From Sitta carolinensis (taxonomy: Eukaryota > Chordata > Aves > Passeriformes > Sittidae), in contig CM063288.1 in assembly GCA_032173965.1 (NCBI GenBank), positions 15,976,501-16,040,500 on the forward strand: 64,000 bases of DNA, given 5' to 3'. Positions 1-12,801 of the stretch are shown piece after piece. The position numbers and the translations under genes were made by a program. Every line of letters starts with the position of its first letter. The first letter of the stretch is position 1. The notes under the pieces are model-generated. The model was not told where the DNA came from, ran no database searches, and worked only from the letters and a program-made list of their open reading frames with translations.

Positions 1-2061
1 TGAGCTCAGTTGGGCTCAGCAGGTTTTCTTCCAGCAGAACAAAAGGTTCTCACCTGATGGCAGCTTGGGGAAGACCAGTGCAGGAGGATCTGGGGGGACA
101 GGAAAAACCAATGGCTGCAAGGACCTGTGGGCACTGTGTCCAAGTGGCATGGGGGTTGGGGACCCCTCTTTGTGTTGGAGAGCTGAGCAAGGCTGCCCCA
201 TGGCCAGGATGGCTGAGCAGGCAGGGAGCAGGGGCTGGGGGACACACTGGTCACTGCTGGCCACCAGCTCTGGGATATGCAGGGCAGAAAGGGAGAGGAA
301 GCACAGTCTTGTCAGAGTAGAGCCTCTGATTAATCACTAACTGCTGGCCCTCCAGCCAGCAGCTCATTAGCAGTTTAATTCCCAGTGCCCGGCATGCAGG
401 AGGTCTGTGCAGCTCTGATTGAGCTGGATGCACTCATCTGGGCAGCTGCAATCAGGTGGTGGACCCCCACTCTGGTCACACAATCAATGGCCAGGTCCCC
501 CGTGTCCGGGGTGGGCTGGATAGCAGGTGCTGCAGCTACTACAGGTGATGCAGGTGCTGCAGATGGTGTGGATCCTCTGGTCAGGCAGGTGTGAAACACA
601 TCAGTGACAGCAGCTACAGAGAGCTTGTGAACAGGGCAAGGGGCTGGAGATGTGCCCATGTCTCTCTCCCCCTGTATCCACCGATAGTCTGGCTGTGCTG
701 GAGTGTGGCAGTCCCTGTGGTGTCACGGGGCTGGGAGCAGCCATCAGTGGTGTCAGCAGCCGTGGAGAGGCACTGCGCTCGGCTGCACGAGGATATGTCA
801 CCAGCCTGTCACCTCTGGGGTCAGTGACACCCTGCACTTCCCTGTACTGCCCTGTCCTTCTACCACCTGCACGTGTGCCCGCAGAGCAGCAAGGTGAAGC
901 CTGTGGTCCCTGTCTGCATCCTGGTGTTCCTGACACCATCCCAGGTTCTTTTCTCCCCTGGCTCTTCTTCCTCACAGACATCTTCACTAATGGGATGGGG
1001 GAATTTACATGGGCCATGGGAGCAGGACAGGGGCAGGAGAGAACTGAGTGTTCCAGGAAAGAGGCACTGTCTGTGGATGCTGCCCTTCTCTCATGGACCT
1101 TAAACTCTATCTGGGTGTACGGAGGAGGGCACTGCCATGCCTCCCAGCTGCCTGGGGGTGTTTGCAGCTACGCCTTATCCCTTTGCCCTCCAAAACTTGC
1201 TGTGTCCTTCACTCCCAAGCTGCCATCTCCACAATTTCTTCACAGCGCAAGGAGTGAGGGAGAGACCACAGCAGAGAGAAGCATCTCCATCTGTCTTCAA
1301 TGCTCCAGTGGCTGGAGCAGGGCAGGGAAGGGGCCTGCAGGTGTCCCCACTGCGGTGGGGCAAGGAGGGCTAGGATGCATGTGGGGGCAAGTCAGGGGCC
1401 ATGCTGGGGCTGTGACTCCTGCAGAGGAGGTAGGGCCAGCCCAGCATCTGGTTCTGCTGCCCATGGAAAAGGCTTGGAGCAGCCTGCCTTCCCGAGCAGC
1501 ATGGGACTGAGGGCACTATGCAAATCTAGCTGAGATTGATGTAAGTATTAATTATGTCCCATCAGCTCAGCTCTTGCCCAGCAAGGCAGAGCACCAGGTC
1601 GTGCTGCAGTTTGTGCAGTAAAGATGGATTTGCACTGGCAGTGTATACCCTCTGCCTGTCCTCCTGTCCACAGCCTGCTCTCACCACCCTGCTGTGACTG
1701 TGGTGTGCCATGCCAGGTCAGCCTGGCTCTCCCAGCCCCATGGCACTGCATGGCTCGGGGGTGAAGTCATCACTGAGGAGGGAGGTGAACAATCTGAGGC
1801 AGGAGCAATGCAAGTGCTGTCAAGCAGTCTGGCATACCCAGCTCTGAGGTCCTGCTAATCAGAGAGTGTCTGCAATAACATGTGCTAATTATGGTCAGGG
1901 GTTCACAATAATTCCTGCCCTGTGGGCATGACACTGGTCACACCAAGGTGCATTGCTTCTACATGAGGACAGGAGGAAATAACCAGGACTGTCCAGCAGG
2001 CTCACCTGGTTCAGGAAGTGGTGTATCACCAGGTCTCCTGCCCAACCGCTTCCTGTCCCAT
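1..2061. other. Gene-free stretch with AT-rich motif pockets
   Basis: No open frame here resembles a protein family I know; the open frames are short, overlap on both strands and have the composition of GC-rich non-coding DNA. Three short AT-rich pockets stand out against the GC-rich background, at about 320-385, 1515-1560 and 1850-1915, and hold homeodomain-type TAAT cores; the second also holds an octamer ATGCAAAT. They may be regulatory but nothing proves it. Confidence 0.6.
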
Positions 2062-2174
2062 CATCCCATCCCATCCCATCCCATCCCATCCCATCCCATC
2101 CCATCCCATCCCATCCCATCCCATCCCATCCCATCCCATCCCATCCCATCCCATCCCATCCCATCCCATCCCAT
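2062..2174. repeat. (CCCAT)n tandem array
   Basis: About 22 near-perfect copies of a 5-bp unit read CCCAT on this strand and GGGAT on the other. The array opens long frames on both strands (Ser-His-Pro-Ile repeats forward, Met-Gly-Trp-Asp repeats reverse), which are by-products of the repeat. Such GGGAT-type microsatellites are common in bird genomes and usually vary in length. Confidence 0.95.
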
Positions 2175-4139
2175 TTCACCCCATTCTATCCTGTACTGGA
2201 CATGGCACAGCACATACAGCGCCATACATGGAGCCCTGCCTGTGTGGCCACGACAGCTGCTCTGTCCCTGAGCACCTGGCTGATCACGTCTCAGTGGAGC
2301 TGCTTTTCAGAGGGAGTTTTTCAGGCTCTGACCCCCCCTGTGCTGCTGCTGCTGCACTGACATCCTGTTTCCTTATCGCCTGACATGACCTTAATTAACT
2401 CCCTGTGCTGATAATGCTCTGGGCTTCTCCTCCAGGAGCTGTATCTCATCATTGTGTCCTGCCTCATCCTCTTATGGACCACTGCAGAGACTGCACAGGC
2501 AGCCTGGAGCAAGGGGGAGAAAGGGATGTGCAGTGCAGGCAGGGCAAGGCAGTGATACTGGGGTCGCTGGGATGACATGGAGTGGATGGCACAGTGCTGG
2601 AGGCAGGGGATTGGTGCTGCATTGAGGGTTTCAGGGAGATGCTGACCTGGTGGAGATGGCTGTCATGGTGCAGAGGTGGGGATTCTGGCAGGAGCAGGGG
2701 CTGTGCTGATGCCCAGGGCAGGGCGGCAGAGGCAGTGGTGCCCATGGCAGCAGCAGTCATCCCAGGCTCCAGAGGTGCTGCACACCAGTGTGGAGGGATC
2801 CTGGCTCTCCTTGCACTGCTGCAGGGGGCTTGGGGGGCTGAGTTGCCAGGATCCCCCACCCCTGGGAGCTGCCCCACTGCCTGGCTGCCCCTCCACTGCC
2901 AGCCCTAGTGGATTGAAATGCCAGCACTGATGACTTGTAGCCACTTTATCTCCCGTGCTTGGCAAATATTGGCAAAGAGGATATGTTTCAATAGTGAGAT
3001 TTGCCGATGGGGATCTCAGTGTGTGATCCCACCAGCTCCATGATGTGCAGCAGCCCAGCTGCCTCTGAGGCAGCTGCTCACCAGGATTGAGCCTGGCATG
3101 GGCACAGTCTGGGGCCCATGGGGCTGCTTCCAGCACCTTTTCCCCACATACTGGTTCCCAGCAGGGTGCTCTTCTGAGCTTACCTATATTGAAGGTCATG
3201 TATCATCCTCTGGCACAGGAGCAGGGCTCTGGAGCAAGCTCCCTGATCAAGACTCCTGTCACCTGCAGGTAGCTTTGACCTGGCAGTGGCCGGGCCAATG
3301 CCACAAGCCCTGAAAAAAGCAAAAGTTGCAAAATGCTCTCAGTCTCCTCTCAGCTTGCAGCCACACAACCCTCATCTTCACTCCTATTCCCCACAGCTCC
3401 TAATCCCCAAAACTGTAGTCCTGCCTGTCTCAGGTGCTCAGCTCCCAACCCTGGGCCTATGGCCCAGGCATCAGTGGGAGTGTGGATGGATGAAGGACCA
3501 GCTGTTCCTGAGGCATGAGTGAGCAGGGTGCATTTTGACCCCTCTGTTCATGCTACCTGCAGACACAATGGGAAATGTATTTTCTGTAAGCTGGCTGTGC
3601 ACTGGACACCTCAGGCATTATGGAAAGTGTGTACAGATACACCTGCTCACAGCATGTGATGTATGGAATGCTGGGAGTAGCATACAGTCCTGGGAATGAG
3701 GCACTGGATCCAAGCAGGGGCAAGGGGAAATGGTCTGAAGAGAGGAGGTAGGAGCTGCCAGTGCTGCTCCCCTTTGTGTGGGAGGCAAAGGGGTATGAGG
3801 AGAAGAGAAGGAGGTCCCCAGCTGCAGGGGTAGACTGCCTTACCCCATCCCTGTCAGGACATGTCCTCACCCCCACAGCAAGCCCTGGGTGCTGGGAGGA
3901 GCTGAAGAGGACAACCGAGGAGCCCCTGCAGGTGCCAAGGACCAGCACATGCAGAGCAGATAATGGGGATATAGGGATACAGGATATGGGCTGCAGGGAT
4001 GTCCCTGCCTGCCAGTAACTGCACCTCTTCCCCTTCCCGGCAGTCCCAAGGAGGGAGTCCCTGTCAGTGCCAGGGCACGGGGGCTCTCTTGATCAGCCCC
4101 TCCACCCGGGAGCACCCAAGCTGGGGAAAGCCAGCCCCT

Positions 4140-4370
4140 ATCATGTTTGTTCCATTGATTTAGCGCCGCAGAGAGGGTTTAATCAGCCTTTAGCCTGCAC
4201 GCTCCAGCATTAAGAACAAATCCATTAGCCACGAGATAACCACAAAGGGTTGCGCTGAGGCTGGATGAGGTCCCAGCGCCTTCAAGATGCAAATTGGCAA
4301 TCAAAGATCAAAGCCGTGCAGCTCCCTAATCTCTGCTAAAAGGGCTCAGCTATTAAGGAGCCCTTTCCCA
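4140..4370. promoter_or_regulatory. Candidate enhancer: POU octamer, double TCF/LEF, GATA-RUNX
   Basis: An AT-rich island holds a dense set of consensus sites: a GATA core followed directly by a RUNX-type AACCACA near 4233-4246, a canonical octamer ATGCAAAT at 4287-4294, and two directly abutting ATCAAAG sites of the TCF/LEF type at 4300-4306 and 4307-4313, plus TAAT cores. Site density and exact consensus matches are seen; enhancer function is inferred. ASIC4, about 8 kb away, is the nearest recognised gene. Confidence 0.35.
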
Positions 4371-5471
4371 CTGAGCTGTGATCACCCCACTTCACTAGGA
4401 CTCCCTATGTGCTGTCGGGTTACACCACCATCCCGACTGGCCTCCTGGCGCCCCAGTCTTCTGAGCCGGCCCTGGGGAGGAGGGTGCATCCAGGGCTCAG
4501 GCTATTTGCTTGCATGTTGTTTCCTTCAGTTCTGACACATTGGAGTCAAATTCATGTTGGCAGAGAGAGCAGATCCCACAGCAGTATCGGAGGTCAGCGG
4601 CTAGAGGGGAGGAGAAAGGGAAGAGGTGGGAGTTTGGGCGGGGCAGGGTGGTGGAAGAGCTGTGCGGGTTTATGTGGTGCCTTCGGAGATAGGGAGGATG
4701 CTGGCAGGCGGCTGCCCCTCCCGCTTCTCAGGGATTTAGCCTGCTTCAGCCCCTGCCTGGTTGCACCAGGTGGCTCAGGGCAATCCCTGCTGGCCCCAGG
4801 GAAATCAGTGGTGGGGAGTCTGGCCTGGGGGCAGGCAGCAGGGAGTGGGTGAGGGATCATGGCACGGCAGTGTTTTGGAGCCAAGTTCCCCTTTTGAAGA
4901 TATTCCTGCTCATCCCATGTCATCCTGGAGCACAGGGGTGCACAAAGCCCTGATTCTCATAGCCATCCTGCCAGCTTCTGCGTGGTGCTGAGTTCACGCT
5001 GCAGGATGCAGTCTACTCCCTGCCTCCCCCACCCAGGCCATATTGCCTGTGGTGGCTCCACACATGGCTGCCCCGGCAGCCCCTCAAGTCCCAGTCACCC
5101 CACACTATGCAGGAGCGCCGCAAAGCTGCCGAGCTGTGACAGGAGCTGCAATGCCAGCACCGTCAGCAAATCAGTAGCAGCACAGATGTCTGCTCTGCTC
5201 AGCATGGTCCAGCTCAGGGACCACTATCCCCCCACATCCTGCTGAAATGGTCAGAGTGTGTGAGGCACCCTGCAACAGGTGGGCAGGGAATCCATCAGCC
5301 CCAGCAGCGGGGAGCAGAGGGTCATGTCTGGCTGTCCTTTTGCGTGAGAACCCACTCTACTCACAACTGCTCACTGAGGTGCTGCTCATGCCCCTCATAG
5401 TACCCCCCGGCAGGCAGCACAGCCTTGCAAGAGCAGCAGGCAGTGAGGTGCAGGCACCTCAGCCAGGCTGA

Positions 5472-5486
5472 TGATAAATCTTATCA
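5472..5486. promoter_or_regulatory. Palindromic GATA-site pair
   Basis: TGATAA and TTATCA face each other around a 3-bp spacer, forming a perfect inverted pair of GATA-factor sites. Palindromic GATA sites can bind both zinc fingers of a GATA factor. The match could be chance and there is no further support. Confidence 0.25.
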
Positions 5487-7717
5487 GTGCAAACCCATCC
5501 GTAGGTAGGAGGATAACCCCCGTGACAACTCGGCAAGAGCAGAGGCTTCATCTTCACCGTGTCAGTGCTGTGGATTTACAGATAAATGCCGCAGCTGCAG
5601 GGACCTCCTCCCCTCCTGCCTAACCCTGCCCTGAGGGTGCGGAAGCTGCCAGGTCCAGGCCAGTGTGTCCCAGGGACAATGGCTGTGGTGTGCCTGGTGG
5701 GAAGAGAGGGCCTGGTGTGGGACTCAGCAGGGGGATACCTGGATAGGTGAGGATGGAGGGAAGGGCACATACAAGATGGCATTGCCCTGCCTGCTGTCCT
5801 GGCCCTCCTGTGTTCTACATGCACTGTCCCATAGAGGCCTCCATCCTTCATAAGCCGGTGGGGGCTTGGGCACCGTGCAAGCTGGACCACTGGAGCTCGG
5901 TGATCGGGAAACGTGTGTCTGAGTGTGTGACACAGGCAGTGTGTCCCCGAGGCCGTGTGACAACGCCTAGTGCGGGCCAGCACACTTCGTGGGCGCAGCC
6001 TGTGTGCCCATCCCCACGTGTGCCCCCCCCCGCTCCTGCCGGGCAGCGAGGGTGCGGTGGTGCCAGGAGCGGGGGTTGCCGAGCGGGGCGGCAGGCGGCA
6101 TCCCTGCCCCGGGCCCCGCTCCTCGGCTCAGCTCCCCCATCTCCAGGCAGCCGTGGGAGCAGTAATGAGATGGAGCAGCAGAAGGACGGCGAGATAAGGC
6201 TGCCTGCGCTGCCCCAGCAGATTAAACACTGGGATTAAGCAGGCGGTGCCAGCTCTGCTGCCTTTTTATCTCGCTGCTTCTCCCTCTTATTCTCCCGCAG
6301 TCGATAGAGAACGGTCTCCGAGCTGTCAGCAAAGGAAATTGCTTGTTAACCCTTTGGGGACGGGCGGCACAGCTCCCTGTATGGCTGCTTTCAAAGAGAA
6401 TGGTCCCCAGGGGAGGCGCTGCCCGCGGAGCCAAGGAGGGGTGCGGGGCCATATCCCCGCAGGGCCCCGCATGCGAAGGAGAGCAAGACGGGTCTGAGGG
6501 TGCCCAGGATCTGCAGCCAAAAGCCACCAGCGCCCAACAAGCACCATGCAAAGGCACCAATGTACTGGGGTTCCTGCGGGGTGACAACAGTCAAAGAACA
6601 GAGGCTGCCTAAGCCCCACAAAGGAGCCCCGGGTACATAGCATAGCCCGCTTTCGGGTATCCTTGATGTTCCATGCTTCTTCCAGCCTGCAAGATATGTG
6701 GGCTCCGTGCTACATCTCTGTGAAACCACAGGGCTGGAGATCCTTCTCTGGTCCTGAGGACGAGTGGCAGGGGCCAGCTGTGTCTGCACAGTACCGCGCA
6801 TGGTGCTGGATCTCCTCCAACAGCCAAGGGGAGCCCGCTACCCAAACCTATCATTATTGCTCTCTGCGTATGAGAGTGTTTTGTTGGGTTTGCAGCAAGG
6901 AGGCTGAGCTGCAGCCCATCCCAGTGTTTATCCATAGCGTGCTGTGCTGTGTGCCCGGGAGCAGTGTGCCCGGCGCGGGGGTGTCTGAGGGTGGGAAGCT
7001 GGCTGGAGAGCGCCGGAGGGTGCACAGAGTAACGGCAGGATTGCAGCTCAGCACACTCCGAACCCAAGCTAGGGAGTGTATTAGCAGCTCGACAAACTCG
7101 TTCTGGCATTTTTGGGGGTGCAGCGTTGGCACAATCTTTCCCATGGGCAGGAGTCAGAAACATGGGGCAGGAACCTTCTGCAGCTCCAGCACCCCACGCG
7201 TACTAAGGGAGAGACCAGGGTACGTAGGCAGCATGCTTAGCTACTCAGAGGGGTTTTCCGGCTGCCAACAGGATGGACTTCCCCAGCCCCTGCCCCCTCA
7301 TCTCACTGCTCCTGCCCGCCCTCCCCCTCGCATCCCTGTTCTGCACTGCAGCATGCCTTTGCCACTGGCGCTTCATCTTGTGCAATTCCCTTGGCGTTGG
7401 CTCCTTCACCTGCCCAGGTGTCGTTTTTGGTGGATGCTCGAAAATGAAAACAACTCTGTATGAAAGCACAAGCTGCTGGGAAATCTGCAGGGAGCAGGTT
7501 AGCCTCAGCTGGGGCAGTGGTCCTGACCAGCTTGGGATGCTGCCCCATGGCTGCTGTGGAATGAGGGGGAGAGCTTTGTGAGAGCCCTCGGCAGCCAGAG
7601 CTGAGGAGCTGGAGCTGATGCTGTGCCGAGCAGCCGGGCTGTGCAGGCAGGCAAGAGGCTGAATCGGCAGAGGAAAGCAGAAGCGATTGGCACGTGAAGG
7701 CTGGCAGGCTGGAGGCT

Positions 7718-7925
7718 GCAAGGGGATAGGATTGCTGTTTATAAATACATCAAGGGAGTAAACACAAGGGAGGAAAGAGAGCTATTTAAGCTAAGGGACA
7801 ATGCTGGCATGAGAACAAATGGTAAAAACTGGCCATGAATAAATTTAGGTTGGAAATGAGTGAGATTCTGGGACAAATTTCCCCCAGGAGCAACAGGAGT
7901 AGAAAGCACAACTATGTAATGGTAC
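7718..7925 (+). mobile_element. CR1 LINE fragment (truncated)
   Basis: The stretch reads like the 3' part of an amniote CR1 LINE: a segment on ongoing tail ORF sequence with 'tataaatacatcaaggg', then 'gagctatttaagctaaggg', then 'ggccatgaataaattta'. It is AT-richer than its flanks and has no intact reading frame, so it is an old 5'-truncated copy. Family assignment rests on remembered CR1 consensus text; the subfamily is unknown. Confidence 0.7.
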
Positions 7926-10900
7926 TTTATCTGCTACCACTGGCTGTCATGTGTGTGCAGCGTGCTGCCATGCCTGTGCAGTGAAGTTAAGAGGTGAGGA
8001 GCTGGGGTCCCCAGCTACTTCCCTCTGTCACAGCCACCCTGGCTCCATGTGGCATGGGCAGCACAGCTCTCTCCACCTTCTGGCTTGGCCAGTGCAGTAC
8101 TCCTGGGGCAGGTTTGCAGGGAAAGGTCCTTTTCTAGCACATGAGTTTGGGCATGCTGTCACAGATGCTGATCCTGAAAGATGGATGGTGCCAATGTCCC
8201 CCTGCTTTAACAGTCACTGGCAGCACCGGGGCAAATATGCTGAGAGGATGTCCTTGCCCATGTGCACGGTGCATCCCTATGCCTTGCATTGCATCCCTAT
8301 CCTTCTGACTCACCAGGAGCAGGAAGCCCTGGTCTAGATCCTGCCTGTTTCTGGGCACATGGGTTACATGCTGTCCCTGATGCAGCAGCCTGGTTGTGGC
8401 CTGCTTGCCCGGCCCAGTGCTGGGGCTTGGGTGTCTCCCACTGCTCTGCCTGGCCAGCGGCACAGCCTGCAGCACAGCTGAGCAATTGGTATTCCAGCAG
8501 CGAGCCTGCTTGGCATGAAAGGGGCTCTGCCAGCCCCACACGCCCACATCTCCACTGCTGGCTCAGTCCTAGCTAAGGGGATTCAGCTGGAAAGGGCTGT
8601 CCTGTAGTACAGTGACAGTGGCAGAAGGGGTCCTGGCCTTTCTGGGGTATGACTGCAGCAGCCTCTGGCCCCCTTGCCCCACACTTTGGAGGCAGATCAG
8701 AGAGCCGCAGGAGATATTCCAGAGCTTCACCTTTCACAGGATAGGAGAAACAAGAAGCCTAAACCATCACTTGTGTGTACTGTGCCAAAAGTGCCCTGCT
8801 CTGCTTGGGCTGAGGGTGCACAGCCTGGTGCCCCATGGAGGCAGCAGCCCCAGGCCCCATATGCATGGCTGTGTCCTGCAGGAGGCATTCCACCAACTTC
8901 ATGTGGGGCAGGGGGTTGCACTGAGGGGCTGCTAGTGTGGGAGATGGTTGTGCTACTGCCAGAGCTGGGGTTGAGCCAAACTGGCACCGTTCCCCAAAGC
9001 CTCCTGGGAGCGGGGAAAGGAAATGGTGCAACCATGCATGAGAAGGGACGTTTGCAGTGGCAAAAACATCCCACTGGCTCAGAAAATTGCTGCAGAATCG
9101 GGCTTGAAATGAGTTGAAATTGCTGAATCCAAGCGGATCTCATATCCTGGGCAGTTGTAATGCTGGCGTCAGCGCTGCGGCTTCCCTCCCGGGGCACCCA
9201 GGCAGGGCTGGCTGTGCTGTGTGGCGGGAGCAGGCTGTTGGGGATGGGGGGGCTGCCTCGGGGGATCCTCTGGCATGGTGAGGGGCTCCAGCAGAGCTGG
9301 GATGTGGGGCTGGGACAGCCACAGTGGGGGGCAGGAGCAGAGCAGGAGGCAGGGTGCATGGGTGTGCCATTGCCTAGCTCTACCAGTGTCATCCCAGTTT
9401 GGCCCCAGATCCTGTGTCATGTCTCCTGTCCAGGTACATCCCTCTGCTCCAGCTGCCTGCATTCACTCAGGAAGCAGCATTTCCAGTTTTGGAGGCTGCT
9501 TTCCTTTACGCCACAGCCTTACCCATGCTAATTTGCTCTCTGGGCTCGGTACCTGGAGATGACCCTGGGCTGGCATCTCCACCAAGTCCAGGTGGGAAAC
9601 ACTCTGGTGTCCTCCCATTTCTGTCCCCATCCCCATTGTGCCCCAATGATGACTGTTCTCAGAGGTGCTTCTACGCTGGGGTGATAGCTCCTGTGTGGTG
9701 TGCCCATGCCCAGGGCCTGCCCATCAGCTGTATATCCCAGTGGGAATGTGGGAACAGAGCTGGCTGTCCCAGTAGGGATTTAGAAGCAGGGCTAGGTGGC
9801 CCAGGCATGCAGCATCAGGACCTGCTGGTACCACACATGCTGCAGCTCATTCCCCTCACATGAAAACATTTGGCTGGAAGCTTAGTGCGGCCTCTTGTCT
9901 CCTCAGAGCAATCAGGATTTGTCATTGCCTGCAATGTTTAACGTCGTCTTCCAGAGGCTAAATACCATGGGGAGCCGTGTAAGCCGCGGAAATACCTGCG
10001 TGAGCTGGGATCAGCCCGAGGCTGGTACAATGGGCTGGCAGCGCTGGGGATGGGGGACTGGGAATCCATGATATTGGTCCTCATGCCCTCAGTGCTCATG
10101 GATGGAGTGGCATGAGCCAGGATGAGGATGCTGGGGGTCAGCATCTTGCTCTCAAAAGGCTCCCCAAAGGAGGGGTCTGGGAGGCAAACCTCAGGAGCAT
10201 GGAGGTCACTTGGGGGGAGGGCCAGAACTGTGTGGGAGGGAGAAGAAGATGCCAGGGTCCCCAGCAATATCTGACTGGGATCTGCCTGCCGAGGCACAGG
10301 CAGCTATTTCTGTCAAGGTCAGTGTGTCTCCATGGGAGAGAGAGGAAAATGAGGAATCACATCAAGAAATTACCTCCCTAATGGGGTCTTCCCTGCACGT
10401 GAGCATAGTATGGGGATGCCAGCATGCACTGGCTGAGCAAGGAAACCAGCACGTGACACAGGACTGCTGCCTCTCTGGCCCCGAGACTGCAACACTCAGA
10501 GCCAGGTACCCAAGGGCCCGTGCCCCAGTTGATATCCTTGGATGGACATGTGTGCTACAGTCCTACAAGGTATTTTTCTGGGTCAGCTACGGGAAGAAAA
10601 TCATGTTCCTGGTGCAGGCAGGCTCTCCTCTGCTCTTCTTCCTCCTCCTCCTCGTGTGCTCCTTGTTATCTAATTGTATTTGTCATGCTGGAAAGGCAAA
10701 GCCCTTCAGGACCGTGCTGTGCTCTCGCCAGTGTGATTTCACAGCTGGCCTAGGCACCCCAGTAGCTGACAAGTGAGTAACTCAGCTGGATGCCACGGGC
10801 ACCCCTGCTCCCCATGCTCCTCCACAGCCGTGCCCACCTGCCTGGAACACGGCCATCACCACAGCTGGACCTTCTTCTCCAGTCCTGCCCAACACTGGTC

Positions 10901-11063
10901 TTTGTCCCATGTGCCCTAGCTTCTGCATCCCATCCCCATCCCTCACCCTGCTCCAGGGTGATTGCCATGCCGCCCAGAGATGTCTGAACTGACACGAGAT
11001 GGAAGCGTTCACAGAAATGACATTTTCTCCAGCCTGGGGAGCTTATCCTCCGTTTAAAGAAAA
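7926..11063. other. Non-coding stretch upstream of the ASIC4 CpG island
   Basis: No recognised exon, RNA gene or repeat was found. The frames here are short, overlap on both strands and show no family motif. A small AT-rich pocket lies near 9905-9990. Confidence 0.55.
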
Positions 11064-11600
11064 CTAATATAGAAGCTGCCCTGGTGTGCCGGGGCTGATG
11101 GTATCAGACTGGCAGCCGCCGGCGCTCACAGCCGTGATAAATCTCAGAAAGGAGCCGAGCCGGCTCCAGCCGCCCCACGGAGAGGGGCTGAGCCGTGTCC
11201 TGGCGGCGCTGCGGGGACACAGCGGCTGGAGGGGACAGCTCAGGGCGGGTATGGCGGGGCGACCCACAGGGTCCCGAGGATGCAGGGAGCGGAGTGCCCG
11301 CGGCAGGGATGGTGCCAGCGCTGTGCTCGGCAGCGGGGTTACGGCAGGAGCCGGAGAGCTCGGCGGCGGCCCGGCCCGGCCCGGGGGCTGCCCGGGAGCT
11401 GGGGCCAGGCCGGGCCGGGCCGGGCTGGGCCGGGGGCGCGGACCCGCCGAGCGCGGGGCCCTGCTGCCCCCTGCCGGGCAGCGCCCGCCAAGCACCCGCC
11501 GGGCGCGGCCTGCGAGGGGCGGGGGGCGCGGCCCTGCCGCCCTCGCGTGCTCCCGCCGCCTCCGCTCGGCCCCGTCCTGTGGCTGACCTGCCTGATGTCC
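11064..11600. promoter_or_regulatory. CpG island, probable promoter or first exon of ASIC4
   Basis: This segment is very GC-rich with dense CpG dinucleotides, unlike its flanks. It lies 1.2 kb upstream of the first ASIC4 coding exon and is the only strong CpG island in the first 12.8 kb, so it most likely holds an ASIC4 transcription start and a non-coding first exon; no splice donor could be fixed. A good match to the CTCF motif is on the minus strand at 11463-11478. Confidence 0.5.
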
Positions 11601-12801
11601 TCCTGCACCTGTAACCAAGCTGCCAGTTGGGATCCTGGCCGTGTCCCCATCGTGGCTGTAGTGACGTGTTGCTCAGGCATCAAGGCCTGCGGCAGGGATG
11701 GTGCTGGGGAGTCACTGCTGAGGTGATCAGGAGCTTCCTTTGTTCCAGTCCCTCCTGCCACCACTGGCCTTTCCCTGTCCTGATGCAATGGAGCTGAAGG
11801 ATGCTGCTCTTCACGGGGCCCAGTAGCCCTGCCTTGTCCTGGGGCTGTGGAGGATGAGGGAGACCCCCCTCCCCATGCCAGCCCACGCTGGGTGAGTGCC
11901 GAAGGTAGGTGCCTGGAAGCAGCAGCAGCCGGAGATGAGAGGCTGAGGAGAGTGCAGTGCTGAGCTTTGACGGCACCTGACAGGTTGTCAGGGCACTGCC
12001 AGCCATGCTGACAGCCGGGTACAGACACCTCCCTGCCACTGCTGCGCTCTGATCAGAGCCTTGCCGTCACTTCAAAGTGCCTGCCAGGCGCAGGTGGGTT
12101 CTCATGCAGCCTCCCACTCCATGGTTTCACTCCCCCTGATCCACAGTCTTGCTTCTCCTGCCCCATCTGGCCCAGATGCATTGAGGTCCCCAGCTCCAGG
12201 GACAGGGATACCAAGGTACAAGGTATATAGATAAGGTCACAAGCACCACTGGCAGCAGGTGATGCCCTCCCTGTGCTGTCACTGTGCCTCTGTGCGGCAG
12301 AGTCCTCAGCTGCAGAGCAGACACAGCTAGGGACCCTGGAGGTCGAGGCAGTGTTTTGTGGTCATTGCAGTGAAATGCATGGCAAAGGACAAGAAGGTAG
12401 AGCTGAGGAACAATATTCCTAGGCACAGGGTTCTCACAGTGTGCCTGGGACAGGTCATCGCTCTCCAGACATAGATGCCCACCATGCCAGGACACTGGGG
12501 GCTGCCAGTTCAGTTTGCCTGGGGTAAGACAACACACACCCCTGTTCCAATCCAGCTCAAGAAGGAATTTTCCATTCCCGAATGCAGGTTGGGGAAAGGC
12601 GTGTTTGTAGCAACCCCCTCCTCTCCCTCCCCTCACCCATCACCAAAGCAGATCAGGAAGGCGCCTGCCTTGTTTGTCTCCAAGAAGGTGCAGAACAAAA
12701 GCCTCCCAGGAGGGAGAGGTCCCTGGAGGGACTAGGAACCCTGGGCAGCCTCAGGGGCAGCCTGCAGCCCACTTTCCAGAGGAGCCACCCTAAATGCAGC
12801 C
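11601..12801 (+). other. ASIC4: Region between CpG island and ASIC4 start codon
   Basis: No coding exon is seen. If ASIC4 transcription starts in the CpG island, this stretch would be 5' UTR or a 5' UTR intron. The frame of ASIC4 stays open for some codons before the chosen ATG, so a slightly different start cannot be excluded. Confidence 0.45.

Larger units (their letters stand above)
2175..7717. other. Non-coding stretch upstream of ASIC4
   Basis: I see no recognisable coding exon. About 5970-6130 is a small CpG-rich pocket, followed near 6190-6320 by GATA-type and GATTA-type motifs. A perfect palindromic pair of GATA sites lies at 5472-5486. The segment could belong to the regulatory domain or a long 5' non-coding part of ASIC4, or to the flank of a gene outside the window. 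Confidence 0.55.

Noticed and set aside
650..1510. 286-residue open frame on the plus strand
   Set aside because: No domain, no consistent start context, and overlapping frames of similar length in other phases; it looks like chance in stop-poor GC-rich DNA.
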